A program made the position numbers and the translations under genes. Under the pieces are notes generated by a model. The model was not told where the DNA came from. It saw only the letters and a program-made list of their open reading frames with translations, and ran no database searches. A stretch of DNA of 64,000 nt from an uncultured Mucilaginibacter sp. (GTDB taxonomy: Bacteria > Bacteroidota > Bacteroidia > Sphingobacteriales > Sphingobacteriaceae), in contig NZ_CAJYGQ010000003.1 of assembly GCF_913773635.1 (NCBI RefSeq), positions 1-64,000 on the forward strand, read 5' to 3'. Below, piece by piece: positions 44,376 to 53,980 of this stretch (its first letter is position 1; every line of letters begins with the position of its first letter).

Positions 44376-45602
44376 TTATAAATCCTGTTTAATTTCGTCT
44401 AATCCTTTTACACTTAAGCGTGCGCTAATGCCCGATGCTATAACGGCTATACCTGTCACCGTTAAAAAAACCAAAATAAAGTCGGTAAACTTTATATCAA
44501 CCGGGTAGGCATCAATTACCATTAAGGCACTGCCCATTTTTATAAGCCCAAATTGCTGTTGCAGCACACAAAATACAAGCCCAACTATTATACCGGCAAT
44601 GCAACCGGTAATTGATATAAGCATACCCTCAAAAAAGAAAATGCCTTGTATTAGCGGCTTGCCGGCGCCTAAACTTGTAAGTATGGCAATATCTTTCCTT
44701 TTATCGAGCACCAGCATGGTTAACGAACCAATGATGTTAAAAATGGCAATGATGAGTACAAACGTAAGTATCAGAAAGGTGAACCAGCGCTCGTAATTGA
44801 GTGTTTTGTATAGCTCGGTATTTTGCTCATAACGGTTTTTAACCAAAAAGTTTTTACCTAGCTTGTTTTGTATTTCCTGCTGTTGTTTGTCAATATTTGT
44901 GCGCGGTTTGAAGTTGAGCTCCAATGAAGATATTTCTAACGGCTCGTCAAGTAAATCACGGGTAAAGCTTAGGGGCGCAATTACTAAACCATCAAAATCC
45001 TGCTGAATGGCAAATATGCCCGATACGCTGATAGGTAATCTTATGAATTCATCCTCAGGGTTTATAGAGTTTACGGTTTTTCTGCGTGGAGAGTAAATTT
45101 GCAGATGCGAAAGCTGATCATTAATGTTTACACCAAGACTGTTTTGTACCGTAGCCCCAATTACAGCATAAGGCACCGTGCCTGCATTCAGCGTAAAAGA
45201 GCCGTTTTGTATGGTACTGTCTAACTGTTTGTTCTTCAAAAAATCATTGCTTACACCTCTTACAGTCCCAATGAACTGGCGGTCGCCATATCTTATCAGT
45301 GCTTTCTCTTCAAGTGCCTGTGTGTATGAAAACAATGCAGGGTCACGTGCAAGTTGTTTCAGGTATGGCGTGTTTGGGTCAAACGTTTTGCCTGTTGCCG
45401 GCTCAATTTTCAGCTCGGGCGTAAAGTTATTATAGAGTGCAAGAATTACCTTTTCAAAGCCATTAAATACCGATAAAATAATTATCAATGCAGCACTGCC
45501 AACAAATACACCCAGCATGGAAATGCCCGAAATTATATTGATGGCATGCATCTTCTTTCTGGAGAAGAGATACCTTTTTGCAATATATATGGATGTATTC
45601 AA
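44376..45602 (-). CDS. LolC/LolE-family ABC transporter permease
   Basis: 408 residues. One N-terminal helix (NIISGISMLGVFVGSAALII), a large periplasmic domain (about 45-270), and three C-terminal FtsX helices (FLILTFVLIIAIFNIIGSL, GIFFFEGMLISITGCIAGIIVG, FILVFLTVTGIAVIASGI). The typical inner-membrane component of the lipoprotein-releasing complex; LolD ATPase not in window. Confidence 0.85.
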   Translation of the reverse strand: MNTSIYIAKRYLFSRKKMHAINIISGISMLGVFVGSAALIIILSVFNGFEKVILALYNNFTPELKIEPATGKTFDPNTPYLKQLARDPALFSYTQALEEKALIRYGDRQFIGTVRGVSNDFLKNKQLDSTIQNGSFTLNAGTVPYAVIGATVQNSLGVNINDQLSHLQIYSPRRKTVNSINPEDEFIRLPISVSGIFAIQQDFDGLVIAPLSFTRDLLDEPLEISSLELNFKPRTNIDKQQQEIQNKLGKNFLVKNRYEQNTELYKTLNYERWFTFLILTFVLIIAIFNIIGSLTMLVLDKRKDIAILTSLGAGKPLIQGIFFFEGMLISITGCIAGIIVGLVFCVLQQQFGLIKMGSALMVIDAYPVDIKFTDFILVFLTVTGIAVIASGISARLSVKGLDEIKQDL

Positions 45603-45672
45603 TTTGAAGTGAAGTTACTTACGGGTGTTTAATGTAAACTTTTACAGGTTGTAAAAGTTCTGCTGATTGTTA

Positions 45673-46308
45673 CTAAAAGAAAGGATTAGTTGCTTTTTCG
45701 AAACCAATTGTGGTTTCAGGTCCGTGGCCCGGGTAAACCGTGCACTCATCTGGTAATGTAAATAACTTGATTTTTATGTTATCAATCAGTTGCGCATGGT
45801 TGCCTCCGGGCAAATCAGTGCGGCCAATGCTCCCTCTAAATAACACATCACCGCCAACCAGCAAACTATCTGCTTCACTATAAAAGCATAAGTGCGCCGG
45901 AGAATGGCCGGGTGCATATATGAGCTCAAGAGTAGTGTTACCAAAAGTGATCGTACCGCTCTCGGGCAAAAACGTATCAGGCAGGGGAGAAAGCTCATAT
46001 CGTATGCCTGATTGCTGACTCCATACCGGCATAGCTTCAAGTATTACAAGTTCGCCCTCATGAAACTGTGGCTTTAAACCATACTGATCAAAAACAAATT
46101 TATTGCCCAGTACATGGTCAATATGGCAATGTGTGTTAAGTAACAGAACAGGTATTAAGTTATTAAGCTTAATAAAGTTTACTACTGCATTTTGTTCGGC
46201 AGCGGTGTACATTCCCGGATCTATAATTGCGCATTCGCCCGTATCATCATATAACAGATAGGTATTTTCCTGGTAAGGATTGTTTGCAAATGCTTGTATG
46301 GTAGCCAT
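45673..46308 (-). CDS. MBL-fold hydrolase (glyoxalase II-like)
   Basis: 211 residues. Zinc motif NTHCHIDHVLG (HxHxDH), APGHSPAH and GGDVLFRGSIGRTDLPGG, VYPGHGPETT. This is the YcbL/glyoxalase-II-like group, thought to hydrolyse acyl-glutathione or bacillithiol thioesters; the substrate is unknown. Confidence 0.85.
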   Translation of the reverse strand: MATIQAFANNPYQENTYLLYDDTGECAIIDPGMYTAAEQNAVVNFIKLNNLIPVLLLNTHCHIDHVLGNKFVFDQYGLKPQFHEGELVILEAMPVWSQQSGIRYELSPLPDTFLPESGTITFGNTTLELIYAPGHSPAHLCFYSEADSLLVGGDVLFRGSIGRTDLPGGNHAQLIDNIKIKLFTLPDECTVYPGHGPETTIGFEKATNPFF

Positions 46309-46334
46309 GCTTCAAAGGTACATGATTTGAGCCT

Positions 46335-47186
46335 TTATTTAATAAACAGCTTTTTTATCTTCTTAAATAAGTCTTCTTTGCGTGGCTTGGCTTTGCCGTC
46401 ATGCGTAAGCTGTTGTTGATAATGCCTTAGTAGTTCATTGGCGTAAGTGCGTTCGGCAGCAGTCCCTTTGTTTAATTCGTTAATGTACGGTAATGTGTTA
46501 GCCTGAAGCATGCTGTTTGCCGATACCGTATGGTATTCACTATATGCCGCTTGCGGCATGTTGTTGTTAATTGCCGGTTGTCCATTTTCGGCAAAGTAAT
46601 CAACCTGGTAAATCTCAGGGTTAAGTTTTTTAAGGCGTTTGGTGCCTTTGCGCTCGTTACGCCAGGGGTGTTCACCCTTGCGCATTTGTTCGGCCAGAAA
46701 CTTCCGCTCCCAAAGTGTTACCTGGTGCGACATTAAATAACCCGAGGCGCTGTTATTAAGCCTGGCAATTTGGAAGCCTTCAATGAATAAATCGGTAGTA
46801 TGGGTTTTGTAAACATTTGAGCTGGTTAACTTAACCTGCTTCAAATGGTTTTTATTAGCCAGTACAAATAGTTGGTTCATAAACTGAGCGCTTACGGCTT
46901 TGTTTAACCACATATCTTCCTGCATGTATATAACGTACTCCTCGTGTAACACGTTAGTTAGTAAATAGTGGAGCCGGTCGGCCCATTCCCCTTTTCCTGA
47001 TTTGATATTTGTGAAGCCCGGAACTGCAGCATCCAGCTCTTCTGTTGCAAAATATAGCTTGCAATCAATGTTAAAGTCCCAGTACTTATTAAAAAAATAG
47101 CCAAAACCTTCATACAAAAACCCATACCGGTCGCAGGTATGAACCAAAAGGGCAACATTCAAAGGTTGGGTTTGCACACTATTCAT
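46335..47186 (-). CDS. Glycosyltransferase-like protein
   Basis: 283 residues. A GT-A-like start (LNVALLVHTCDRYGFLYEGF) with an acidic YMQEDMWL that looks like a DxD-type motif, and a basic C-terminal tail. No membrane segment. It resembles capsule-type transferases, but only weakly, and no sugar or acceptor can be named. Confidence 0.5.
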   Translation of the reverse strand: MNSVQTQPLNVALLVHTCDRYGFLYEGFGYFFNKYWDFNIDCKLYFATEELDAAVPGFTNIKSGKGEWADRLHYLLTNVLHEEYVIYMQEDMWLNKAVSAQFMNQLFVLANKNHLKQVKLTSSNVYKTHTTDLFIEGFQIARLNNSASGYLMSHQVTLWERKFLAEQMRKGEHPWRNERKGTKRLKKLNPEIYQVDYFAENGQPAINNNMPQAAYSEYHTVSANSMLQANTLPYINELNKGTAAERTYANELLRHYQQQLTHDGKAKPRKEDLFKKIKKLFIK

Positions 47187-47249
47187 TTTTATATTTTTGC
47201 ATCAGAAATTGCCTTGCAAACATAAGCTTTGGCCTTTAGTTAAAAAAGT

Positions 47250-47816
47250 ATGTCATCACACCATATAGTTCGCGAAAAGCAGGAGCCCGCATTGCTTGTA
47301 CTGGGTTTAAATAATTTTAATGATGATGAACTAGGGCAACTGCTGGAATGGAGTCCTACTGTTATTGCTGATGCATACACAGCCGAACAACTAATTGCTT
47401 ATGGTATTAAAGTAGATTATGTGGTGGGAAATGATGAATTGAGATTGCAGGCAAATACGCGTTTAATAGCAATGGTTAATGATAACGTTGTTGAAACCGC
47501 ACTGAACTTTTTAATTATAAATGGCTACCCCGCCGTAAATATTGTTACTGACGATTTTTATGCAGTGCAATATTTCAAATTCGCATCACAAATTAATATC
47601 GTAATATTTTACAACCGGAAAAAGACTTACGCTATCACATCGGGTTTTACTAAATGGAAACCTGCCGGCGAAGAGATATCTGTGTTAACGGAAAGCGAAC
47701 TGCAGCTAACCGGGCTTACTAAAGTAAGCGTTGGCACCTATTTCACCACCAACGACGGGTTCTTCAGTTTGAGATTCAATGAAGATTTCATTTTTATATC
47801 AGAAAATCTTTATTGA
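47250..47816 (+). CDS. Divergent thiamine-pyrophosphokinase-like protein
   Basis: 188 residues. The N-terminal half follows the TPK pattern, with ADAYTAEQLIAYGIKVDYVVG in place of the ADGGxxxLxxxGxxPDxxxGD signature. The catalytic GDxDS is replaced by GNDEL, so the usual metal-binding Asp residues are lost and kinase activity is doubtful. TPK length is 210-220, slightly longer. Start MSSHHIVREKQEPALL fits. Divergent from the GT-like gene. Confidence 0.45.
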   Translation: MSSHHIVREKQEPALLVLGLNNFNDDELGQLLEWSPTVIADAYTAEQLIAYGIKVDYVVGNDELRLQANTRLIAMVNDNVVETALNFLIINGYPAVNIVTDDFYAVQYFKFASQINIVIFYNRKKTYAITSGFTKWKPAGEEISVLTESELQLTGLTKVSVGTYFTTNDGFFSLRFNEDFIFISENLY

Positions 47817-47961
47817 TGCATTTAATTCTTTAAAACTTACCTTTATGTGTGTGATTTAGTCGAATTTACTGTGATTCTGTATTTAAACGCGTTGTAAAAA
47901 TTGAGTTTGATTGTTTTTGTATGCAGATAGTAAATGGTTTTTACATGGAATTTAAAAATTA

Positions 47962-47997
47962 ACATATAAAAATCTAGATATTAAGATTTTTATATGT
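47962..47997. promoter_or_regulatory. 14-bp perfect inverted repeat upstream of susC
   Basis: ACATATAAAAATCT and AGATTTTTATATGT are exact inverted arms with an 8-bp spacer, 146 bp before the susC start in an otherwise very AT-rich 326-bp gap. No T-run terminator form. It could be an operator for the SusCD pair or a cruciform-forming site. No other feature was found in 47817-48142. Confidence 0.5.
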
Positions 47998-48142
47998 GAA
48001 ATAATCTAATTTGTAAAAAAATTTGCCCTAATTTCTGAATAATTCATATAGAAATAGTTTTAATAGTGAAAAATTGCTAAATCTATTTTGATTTGTAATT
48101 TTTTTGTGCTTACCTTACGGTCAACTATTAAACTATTAACTG

Positions 48143-51100
48143 ATGAAAAAAATTCTACAAAGATTTTTGTGGGGTTTGCTGGTATTCGTAGGTTCCCAAG
48201 CCTATGCGCAAACCCGTACAGTAACCGGAACGGTAACAGCCAAAAGTGATGGTCTCCCTCTTCCAGGCGTAAGTGTCAGAGCTGAAGGCAACCAGGTGGG
48301 TACCCAAACCGGAAGCGATGGTAAATTCAGCCTTAAAGTTCCCGAAAATGCTACTTTGATATTTTCGTTTATCGGCTTTACATCACAAAGTGTTCCTATT
48401 GCAGGCAAAGCGGCGGTTGATGTAGCGTTGGTACAAAGTTCGGGGCAATTGAATGAGGTGGTTGTTACGGGTGTTGGTGCTGCAACATCAAAAAGGCAGG
48501 TACCTATTGATGTAGCAACCCTTTCATCAAAAGACTTCCCTAAAAGTGCAACCACTAATGCAACCCAGGCATTACAGGGGCAAATTGCCGGTGCGCAAAT
48601 TGTTCAGCGCAGCGGTCAGCCGGGTGCTAGTCCGCTTATTCAATTACGCGGTTTTACCAACCTGGGTAGCACGTCACCATTAATATTAGTTGATGGTGTA
48701 CAGGCCGATAACAACATCTTAACATCTATTGATCCTAATATAATTGATCGTATTGAGGTTGTTAAAGGTGCCGCCGGTGGTATGCTTTACGGTGCAGTAG
48801 GTGGTAACGGTGTTATACAGGTGTTTACTAAAAAAGGTGCTAAAAATGGCAGGTTTACCATTGATATATCATCAAGATACAGCAGAGACCAGGTGATCAA
48901 AAAGAATGACTTGGTAGCATCAAACCACCACTGGGTTACTAACGCTGATGGTGCAATATTAGCATCGGGCGGTGCAGTTTTAGCTCCTAACGCTATTGGT
49001 GTTTGGCCTGATCCGGTTGCGCTGCCATACGCAACTGATAAAACGGTTCAAAATAACAAGCCATTTTTGTTACCTACATATGATCATATTGACCAGGGTA
49101 ACAGGGTTGCTACCACACTAAGTAATGCTTTAAACATACGTGGAGGTTCTGAAAAGGTTGATTATGCATTTGGCTTTTCAAACCTTAAGCAACAGGACGT
49201 TTACAGTAATGATTTTAGCCGTACCAATATGAATATGAATATTGGCTTTAACCCGGTTGCTGGTTTAACGTTAAGAAGTAATACTCAGTTCTTTTATACT
49301 TACGAGAACTTATTATCTAGCAACAGGTTTAACCTAGTAAATTCATTTCAGTGGATTGACTTTAACTACATTAACCCGGCAACAGGCATGCACGTAGTAA
49401 AGCCAAGTACGCTTATTGACGGCAACAACCCGCTTGCAGAGCGCGAGGCACGTACCCGCAACGCTAAAACACCACGTTTGCTGCAAAACTTCAACGTCAA
49501 TTATAAATTTCCAAAGTTTGTTGAGCTTGATGCCAAGTATTCAATTGACCAAAGAAACGGTGATTACTATGACTACTACTACAATCAAAGCGGACGTCCT
49601 CAAACCGTATTTTTTGGTGGAAATATAAACGGTAGCATTACTAATGAGTTTGAGCAAACCAGGTTGCAAACTGCAAATGCAAGCTTATTTTTCCGCACAG
49701 ATTTTCAAAACGATTTTAAATCGAAGCTACCTATAAAAACCACAACTCAGGTAACTTACGAAGCGCGTAAAACAAATTACCGCTACTATTACGCACAGGG
49801 AAGCATATTGCCGCCATTCCCTCCGGCTAACATTAACGTAGCTACAACCAAAACCTCGGGCGATGATTATAGCGAAACATTGCTATATGGTATTTTGGTA
49901 AATCAAACTATAGACTACGGTAGCTTATTTGGTATTTCGGCAGGTTTCCGTTCTGATTATTCTTCAGCCTTTGGCGGGCAGTCAAAACCATTCACTTTCC
50001 CTCGTGGTACGGTGTATATCAACCCGTCTGAGTTCTTTTCTTCTAAATCGTTGGTACCAAACTGGAAATTACGTGCTGCGTATGGTGAGGCAGGTGTACA
50101 GCCCGGCGCTTATGACAGGCAGCCAACCCTTGTTGCAGGCGCGCTTGGAACAGAAGGTTCTGCACTGTACAACCGGTCTACGTTGCCTAACCCAAATTTG
50201 AATGTTCAGGTAACTAAAGAATTAGAGTTTGGTACTGATGTTACTTTAACACCTATGAAGGACAGCCCTTGGTTAAGCAGCATCAGCTTAAGCGGTACTT
50301 ACTGGAGACGTACATCAGAAGATGTATTACAAAATGCACCTGCCGCAACGTCAACCGGAGCATCGGGCATTATTGACAACTTGGTATCGTTAAAAAGTAA
50401 TGGTGTTGACCTTACTTTAGACGCAACAGCATACCGCTCAGAAAACTTTACCTGGAACTTGGGTGTAAGGTGGGCTAATGCCAATACATACATCACCAAA
50501 ATATCAAATAACTTACCTATCACCAATAGCTTTTTCACTATTGCACCAGGCGGAGATTTAGGCGAATTGTACATGCAAACCCCACTTACCAGCGTTGACC
50601 AGTTAAGGCCTGACGGCACCCGCTACATTCCTGCTGCAAATGTTGGTAATTACACTATTGTAAATGGTAATGTGGTTAACCTGGCTAATTACAACGTAGT
50701 ATTAACAGCAACCGATGACCAAAAAGTTGTAGGTAACGTTAACCCCGATTTTACCAGCTCATTAATTAACCGCTTCACTGTGTATAAAAATCTGAGCGTA
50801 GGTTTACAATTTGACTGGATTAAGGGTGCAAGTATTTACAACTCAACCCGCCAATGGTTATACCGCGACCGTTTACATGCCGATTTTGATAAGCCGGTAA
50901 ATATCAACGGTCAGGAGGGTGCGTTTGTAGCTTACTACAACAGCTTCTATAACACCAACTCAGCACTTTCATACTTTGTAGAAGATGGTAGCTTCGTTCG
51001 TTTCAGAGACTTATCAATAAGTTACGATGTAACCAGTTTGGTAAAGCAAAAATGGCTGAGAAGCCTTGTGGTAACCTTAACCGGCCGCAACCTTGCTACC

Positions 51101-51253
51101 TGGACTAATTACAAAGGCCTGGATCCGGAGGCAACCAGCTCTCAAAACAATCAGGGCGGTGCTGTAAACGGATTAGGCTCATTTAGAGGTGTTGACCGTT
51201 ATGGCGCTCCAAACGTAAAGTCATATCAATTTAGTTTAAACATAGGATTTTAG
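48143..51253 (+). CDS. SusC/RagA-family TonB-linked outer membrane protein
   Basis: 1036 residues. Signal peptide (cleavage near AYAQ), carboxypeptidase-regulatory-like domain (about 25-105, VTGTVTAKSDGLPLPGVSV), SusC plug with ALQGQIAGAQIVQRSGQPG and VDGVQADNNILTSIDPNIIDRIEVVKG, then the beta-barrel. It binds a ligand with the SusD partner and imports it by TonB. The nutrient is unknown; no glycoside hydrolase or regulator is adjacent, so it is an orphan pair. Confidence 0.93.
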   Translation: MKKILQRFLWGLLVFVGSQAYAQTRTVTGTVTAKSDGLPLPGVSVRAEGNQVGTQTGSDGKFSLKVPENATLIFSFIGFTSQSVPIAGKAAVDVALVQSSGQLNEVVVTGVGAATSKRQVPIDVATLSSKDFPKSATTNATQALQGQIAGAQIVQRSGQPGASPLIQLRGFTNLGSTSPLILVDGVQADNNILTSIDPNIIDRIEVVKGAAGGMLYGAVGGNGVIQVFTKKGAKNGRFTIDISSRYSRDQVIKKNDLVASNHHWVTNADGAILASGGAVLAPNAIGVWPDPVALPYATDKTVQNNKPFLLPTYDHIDQGNRVATTLSNALNIRGGSEKVDYAFGFSNLKQQDVYSNDFSRTNMNMNIGFNPVAGLTLRSNTQFFYTYENLLSSNRFNLVNSFQWIDFNYINPATGMHVVKPSTLIDGNNPLAEREARTRNAKTPRLLQNFNVNYKFPKFVELDAKYSIDQRNGDYYDYYYNQSGRPQTVFFGGNINGSITNEFEQTRLQTANASLFFRTDFQNDFKSKLPIKTTTQVTYEARKTNYRYYYAQGSILPPFPPANINVATTKTSGDDYSETLLYGILVNQTIDYGSLFGISAGFRSDYSSAFGGQSKPFTFPRGTVYINPSEFFSSKSLVPNWKLRAAYGEAGVQPGAYDRQPTLVAGALGTEGSALYNRSTLPNPNLNVQVTKELEFGTDVTLTPMKDSPWLSSISLSGTYWRRTSEDVLQNAPAATSTGASGIIDNLVSLKSNGVDLTLDATAYRSENFTWNLGVRWANANTYITKISNNLPITNSFFTIAPGGDLGELYMQTPLTSVDQLRPDGTRYIPAANVGNYTIVNGNVVNLANYNVVLTATDDQKVVGNVNPDFTSSLINRFTVYKNLSVGLQFDWIKGASIYNSTRQWLYRDRLHADFDKPVNINGQEGAFVAYYNSFYNTNSALSYFVEDGSFVRFRDLSISYDVTSLVKQKWLRSLVVTLTGRNLATWTNYKGLDPEATSSQNNQGGAVNGLGSFRGVDRYGAPNVKSYQFSLNIGF

Positions 51254-51322
51254 TCATTGACGTGCTCATAGGTTTGCCTAAACCAATGAATTGTTCTATC
51301 AACAGATAATAATCTCAGGAAA

Positions 51323-52966
51323 ATGAAAAAAATTGTCGCACTTTTTGCTTTAGCTGCTGTAACCATAAGCAGTTGCAAAAAATCAGATCTACAACTTAAT
51401 AACCCTAACTCGCCTACGCCTACAGAAGCATTAACGGCACAAAAGGGAATAGAAAACTTTGCGCTTGGTATGTGGAATAAGCTTTATGTGGGTAACAACC
51501 TGCTGGCGCATACTTTGGTAATGCATAGCATTATGGGCGACGAGCAGTTTTCATCAGTTGGAAACTTTGGCTGGCGCTACGTAAACCAAACTGATTATAT
51601 AACCATACCAGCACCATACAACCGCAAAATCCGTAACCCTTTGGAACTAAGTCAGCCTGCGCAGTTAAAGGCTTTAAATACCTTGCCTGCAACTAACGGC
51701 TCTGCAACCAACGCCATTGTTTACGAGTGGAACATGGCTTATTATGTTAATGGCCAAGCTAACTTGTTGCTGCAAACTTTAAATGCGGGCGTTGTTACTT
51801 TGCCTGCAACCGAAAAGGCGGTGTTAACTGCCTGGGCTTACTGGTGGAAGGGTTTTGCTTACTCAAGAATAGGCTCGATGTATGTATCAGGTGTTATTAC
51901 TAACAGCACTGACGGATCAACCAGCCCGGTATATGTTGACCGTAATGCCATAATCAACGAAGCTAACAGTAACTTTGATAAAGCTGCTGCTGCATTAACG
52001 CCAATAGCTGCAAGTGATGCAGTGTACGCTACAACCATGAATATTATTATTCCAACATTTAACCGCACTAACCCTATGGTTAGTCCGGCAATGTGGGTAA
52101 GAGGTATAAATACGTTGAAGGCCCGCAACCTGATGGTAAATAAGAAAGTTTCTCAAATGACGGCTGCCGATTGGGCCACTGTAAAAACCCTGACCAGTGC
52201 TGGTTTAATTGCCGGCGACAGGACGTTTGTTTTGGGAATGGATCCGGGCGGTGTAAACGACTTGACACCAAATTCACAACAACACCCTTACGGATGGAAT
52301 TCAAATAAGAACAATCCGGGTTGGGTTTTTCCAAGCGAGCGCTGGATTCAGGATTTTAAAGCCGGTGATCAACGGTTTACTAAAGGTGTAACAGCCTTTG
52401 CTGCTAATGAGGTTGTTCAAAACCGTTCATCGCGTGGTTTGCAATACGGAACACGTTACTATTTAACTGCAATTGAAAATGGTGGTTATTGGTCAACTAA
52501 CAACAGGTCTGGGCAGGTTCAATTTGCAGGTTCTTATGAAGAAAATGCATTGATGTTGGCCGAAGCTAATATACGCACTGGCGATTTAAGCGGTGGTTTA
52601 GCGCTTATAGATCAGGTACGTACTGCAAATGGTGCAGGCTTATCAGCAGTTGCGGGAGCCGGTTTGAGCCAGGCACAGGCGCTGGAAGAGTTAAGGAGCG
52701 AGCGCAGAATTGCTTTAACATACAGAGGTCTTGCATTCTATGACGCCCGCCGATGGAATATTACTGCACCGGTAAGCGCTGGTGGCGGCCGCGCTAATGC
52801 AAACGTAGTAGTACCTAACAGCGTAATAGGTACAACGCCTGCTGCCGGCTGGACATTATTACCGTGTTTAATTGAGTACAACTATATGGACTATTGGGAT
52901 GTGCCGGTTACAGAATTCAGCTATAATGTACCTGATCCAAGTTCGGCGCCAATAGTAGCGAACTAA
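51323..52966 (+). CDS. SusD/RagB-family nutrient-binding lipoprotein
   Basis: 547 residues. Lipoprotein signal with SSCKKSD (Cys18), TPR-like helical SusD core, and the C-terminal ELRSERRIALTYRGLAFYDARRWN, the classic SusD motif. Surface partner of the SusC protein; it lies 69 bp downstream and is followed by a terminator. Confidence 0.93.
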   Translation: MKKIVALFALAAVTISSCKKSDLQLNNPNSPTPTEALTAQKGIENFALGMWNKLYVGNNLLAHTLVMHSIMGDEQFSSVGNFGWRYVNQTDYITIPAPYNRKIRNPLELSQPAQLKALNTLPATNGSATNAIVYEWNMAYYVNGQANLLLQTLNAGVVTLPATEKAVLTAWAYWWKGFAYSRIGSMYVSGVITNSTDGSTSPVYVDRNAIINEANSNFDKAAAALTPIAASDAVYATTMNIIIPTFNRTNPMVSPAMWVRGINTLKARNLMVNKKVSQMTAADWATVKTLTSAGLIAGDRTFVLGMDPGGVNDLTPNSQQHPYGWNSNKNNPGWVFPSERWIQDFKAGDQRFTKGVTAFAANEVVQNRSSRGLQYGTRYYLTAIENGGYWSTNNRSGQVQFAGSYEENALMLAEANIRTGDLSGGLALIDQVRTANGAGLSAVAGAGLSQAQALEELRSERRIALTYRGLAFYDARRWNITAPVSAGGGRANANVVVPNSVIGTTPAAGWTLLPCLIEYNYMDYWDVPVTEFSYNVPDPSSAPIVAN

Positions 52967-53007
52967 GAAGAATCTATAATTGTTCAGTTAATTCGTTTTC
53001 AAAACAC

Positions 53008-53040
53008 AAGTCGGAAGTGCAAGATTTCCGACTTTTTTTG
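53008..53040 (+). terminator. Terminator of the SusCD pair
   Basis: AAGTCGGAA and TTCCGACTT form a perfect 9-bp stem with a 9-nt loop, then TTTTT. Confidence 0.85.
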
Positions 53041-53041
53041 T

Positions 53042-53941
53042 TTAATCAAACCTGATTGAAGCCCCCGCTAAAATAACTGCAAGGCTAACATCTGCCTCCA
53101 ACTTTAACGCGTAATTGTCATTCACATGCCCTGCCGGAAAGTCAAAGCAAACCGGGAAGTCATATTCCTCTACCGTGGCCTTAATTATTTGCGCCGCAGT
53201 TTGCCCAAATGGAATATCATTATCTTTCAAATCTGTAAACCCGCCCACTATTAAACCTGCCAAATTTTTGAGTTTACCGGCCCTCTTTAGCGTATACATC
53301 ATGCGGTCAATGGAATATAGGTATTCGCCAACATCTTCAATAAACAAAATCTTGCCCTCATAATCATAGTCTGAAACCGATCCGAGCACCGAAATTAGTA
53401 TGGCCAAATTACCACCAATAAGCTTGCCTTTGCCTTCACCAATGCGGTTAAGCGTATGCGCGCTTACATTGTAAGTTAACTCTTCACCAAAAAGCGCTTT
53501 TTTTAACGTTTCAACCGATGTTGCTGTTGCATCAGGAATATTTATGGGCATTTGCCCGTGGAGTGTTGTTAAGCCCAGTTGACGAGATAAGTGAGCGTGC
53601 AGCACAGTAATGTCACTAAAGCCAATAATCCATTTTGGATGTATTAACAATTTGCTGAAATCAACCATATCAATAATGCGTACAGTTCCATAGCCTCCGC
53701 GCGCGGCAAAAATGGCTTTAATGCTGGTGTCGTTTATGTATTGTTGCAGGTCGGCAGCACGTAAATTATCATCGCCGGCAAATTGATTATAGCTTGCCGA
53801 AACGGTTTGGCCCAGCTCCACTTCCAGCCCCCATGATTTTAAAAGTTTTACGGCATCGTCCATTGGCTTTGGTAGCTTTTTAGCCGGACAAATAATGGCC
53901 ACACGGTCGCCTTTTTGTAGATATGGGGGAGTTATGCTCAT
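53042..53941 (-). CDS. ldcA: LD-carboxypeptidase (S66)
   Basis: 299 residues from the ATG at 53941 (MSITPPYL); the frame is open to 54058, but that overlaps metG and lacks homology. S66 features: ARGGYGTVRIIDMVD, nucleophile Ser in GFSDITVLH, GGFTDL and PAGHVNDNYALKLEADV with catalytic Glu and His. It removes D-Ala from murein tetrapeptides in recycling. Divergent from metG. Confidence 0.88.
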   Translation of the reverse strand: MSITPPYLQKGDRVAIICPAKKLPKPMDDAVKLLKSWGLEVELGQTVSASYNQFAGDDNLRAADLQQYINDTSIKAIFAARGGYGTVRIIDMVDFSKLLIHPKWIIGFSDITVLHAHLSRQLGLTTLHGQMPINIPDATATSVETLKKALFGEELTYNVSAHTLNRIGEGKGKLIGGNLAILISVLGSVSDYDYEGKILFIEDVGEYLYSIDRMMYTLKRAGKLKNLAGLIVGGFTDLKDNDIPFGQTAAQIIKATVEEYDFPVCFDFPAGHVNDNYALKLEADVSLAVILAGASIRFD

Positions 53942-53946
53942 AATGT

Positions 53947-53954
53947 TATCTTTG
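53947..53954 (+). promoter_or_regulatory. -7 element of metG promoter
   Basis: TATCTTTG fits TAnnTTTG, 27 bp before the TTG start at 53981. Confidence 0.5.
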
Positions 53955-53980
53955 CAAAATAAAGAAAGAGAATTACAATT

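Noticed and set aside
48202..48555. Long antisense open frames, for example inside susC, polA and infB
   Set aside because: They lie opposite or in shifted frames to strongly recognised genes and resemble no family; shadows of real coding frames.
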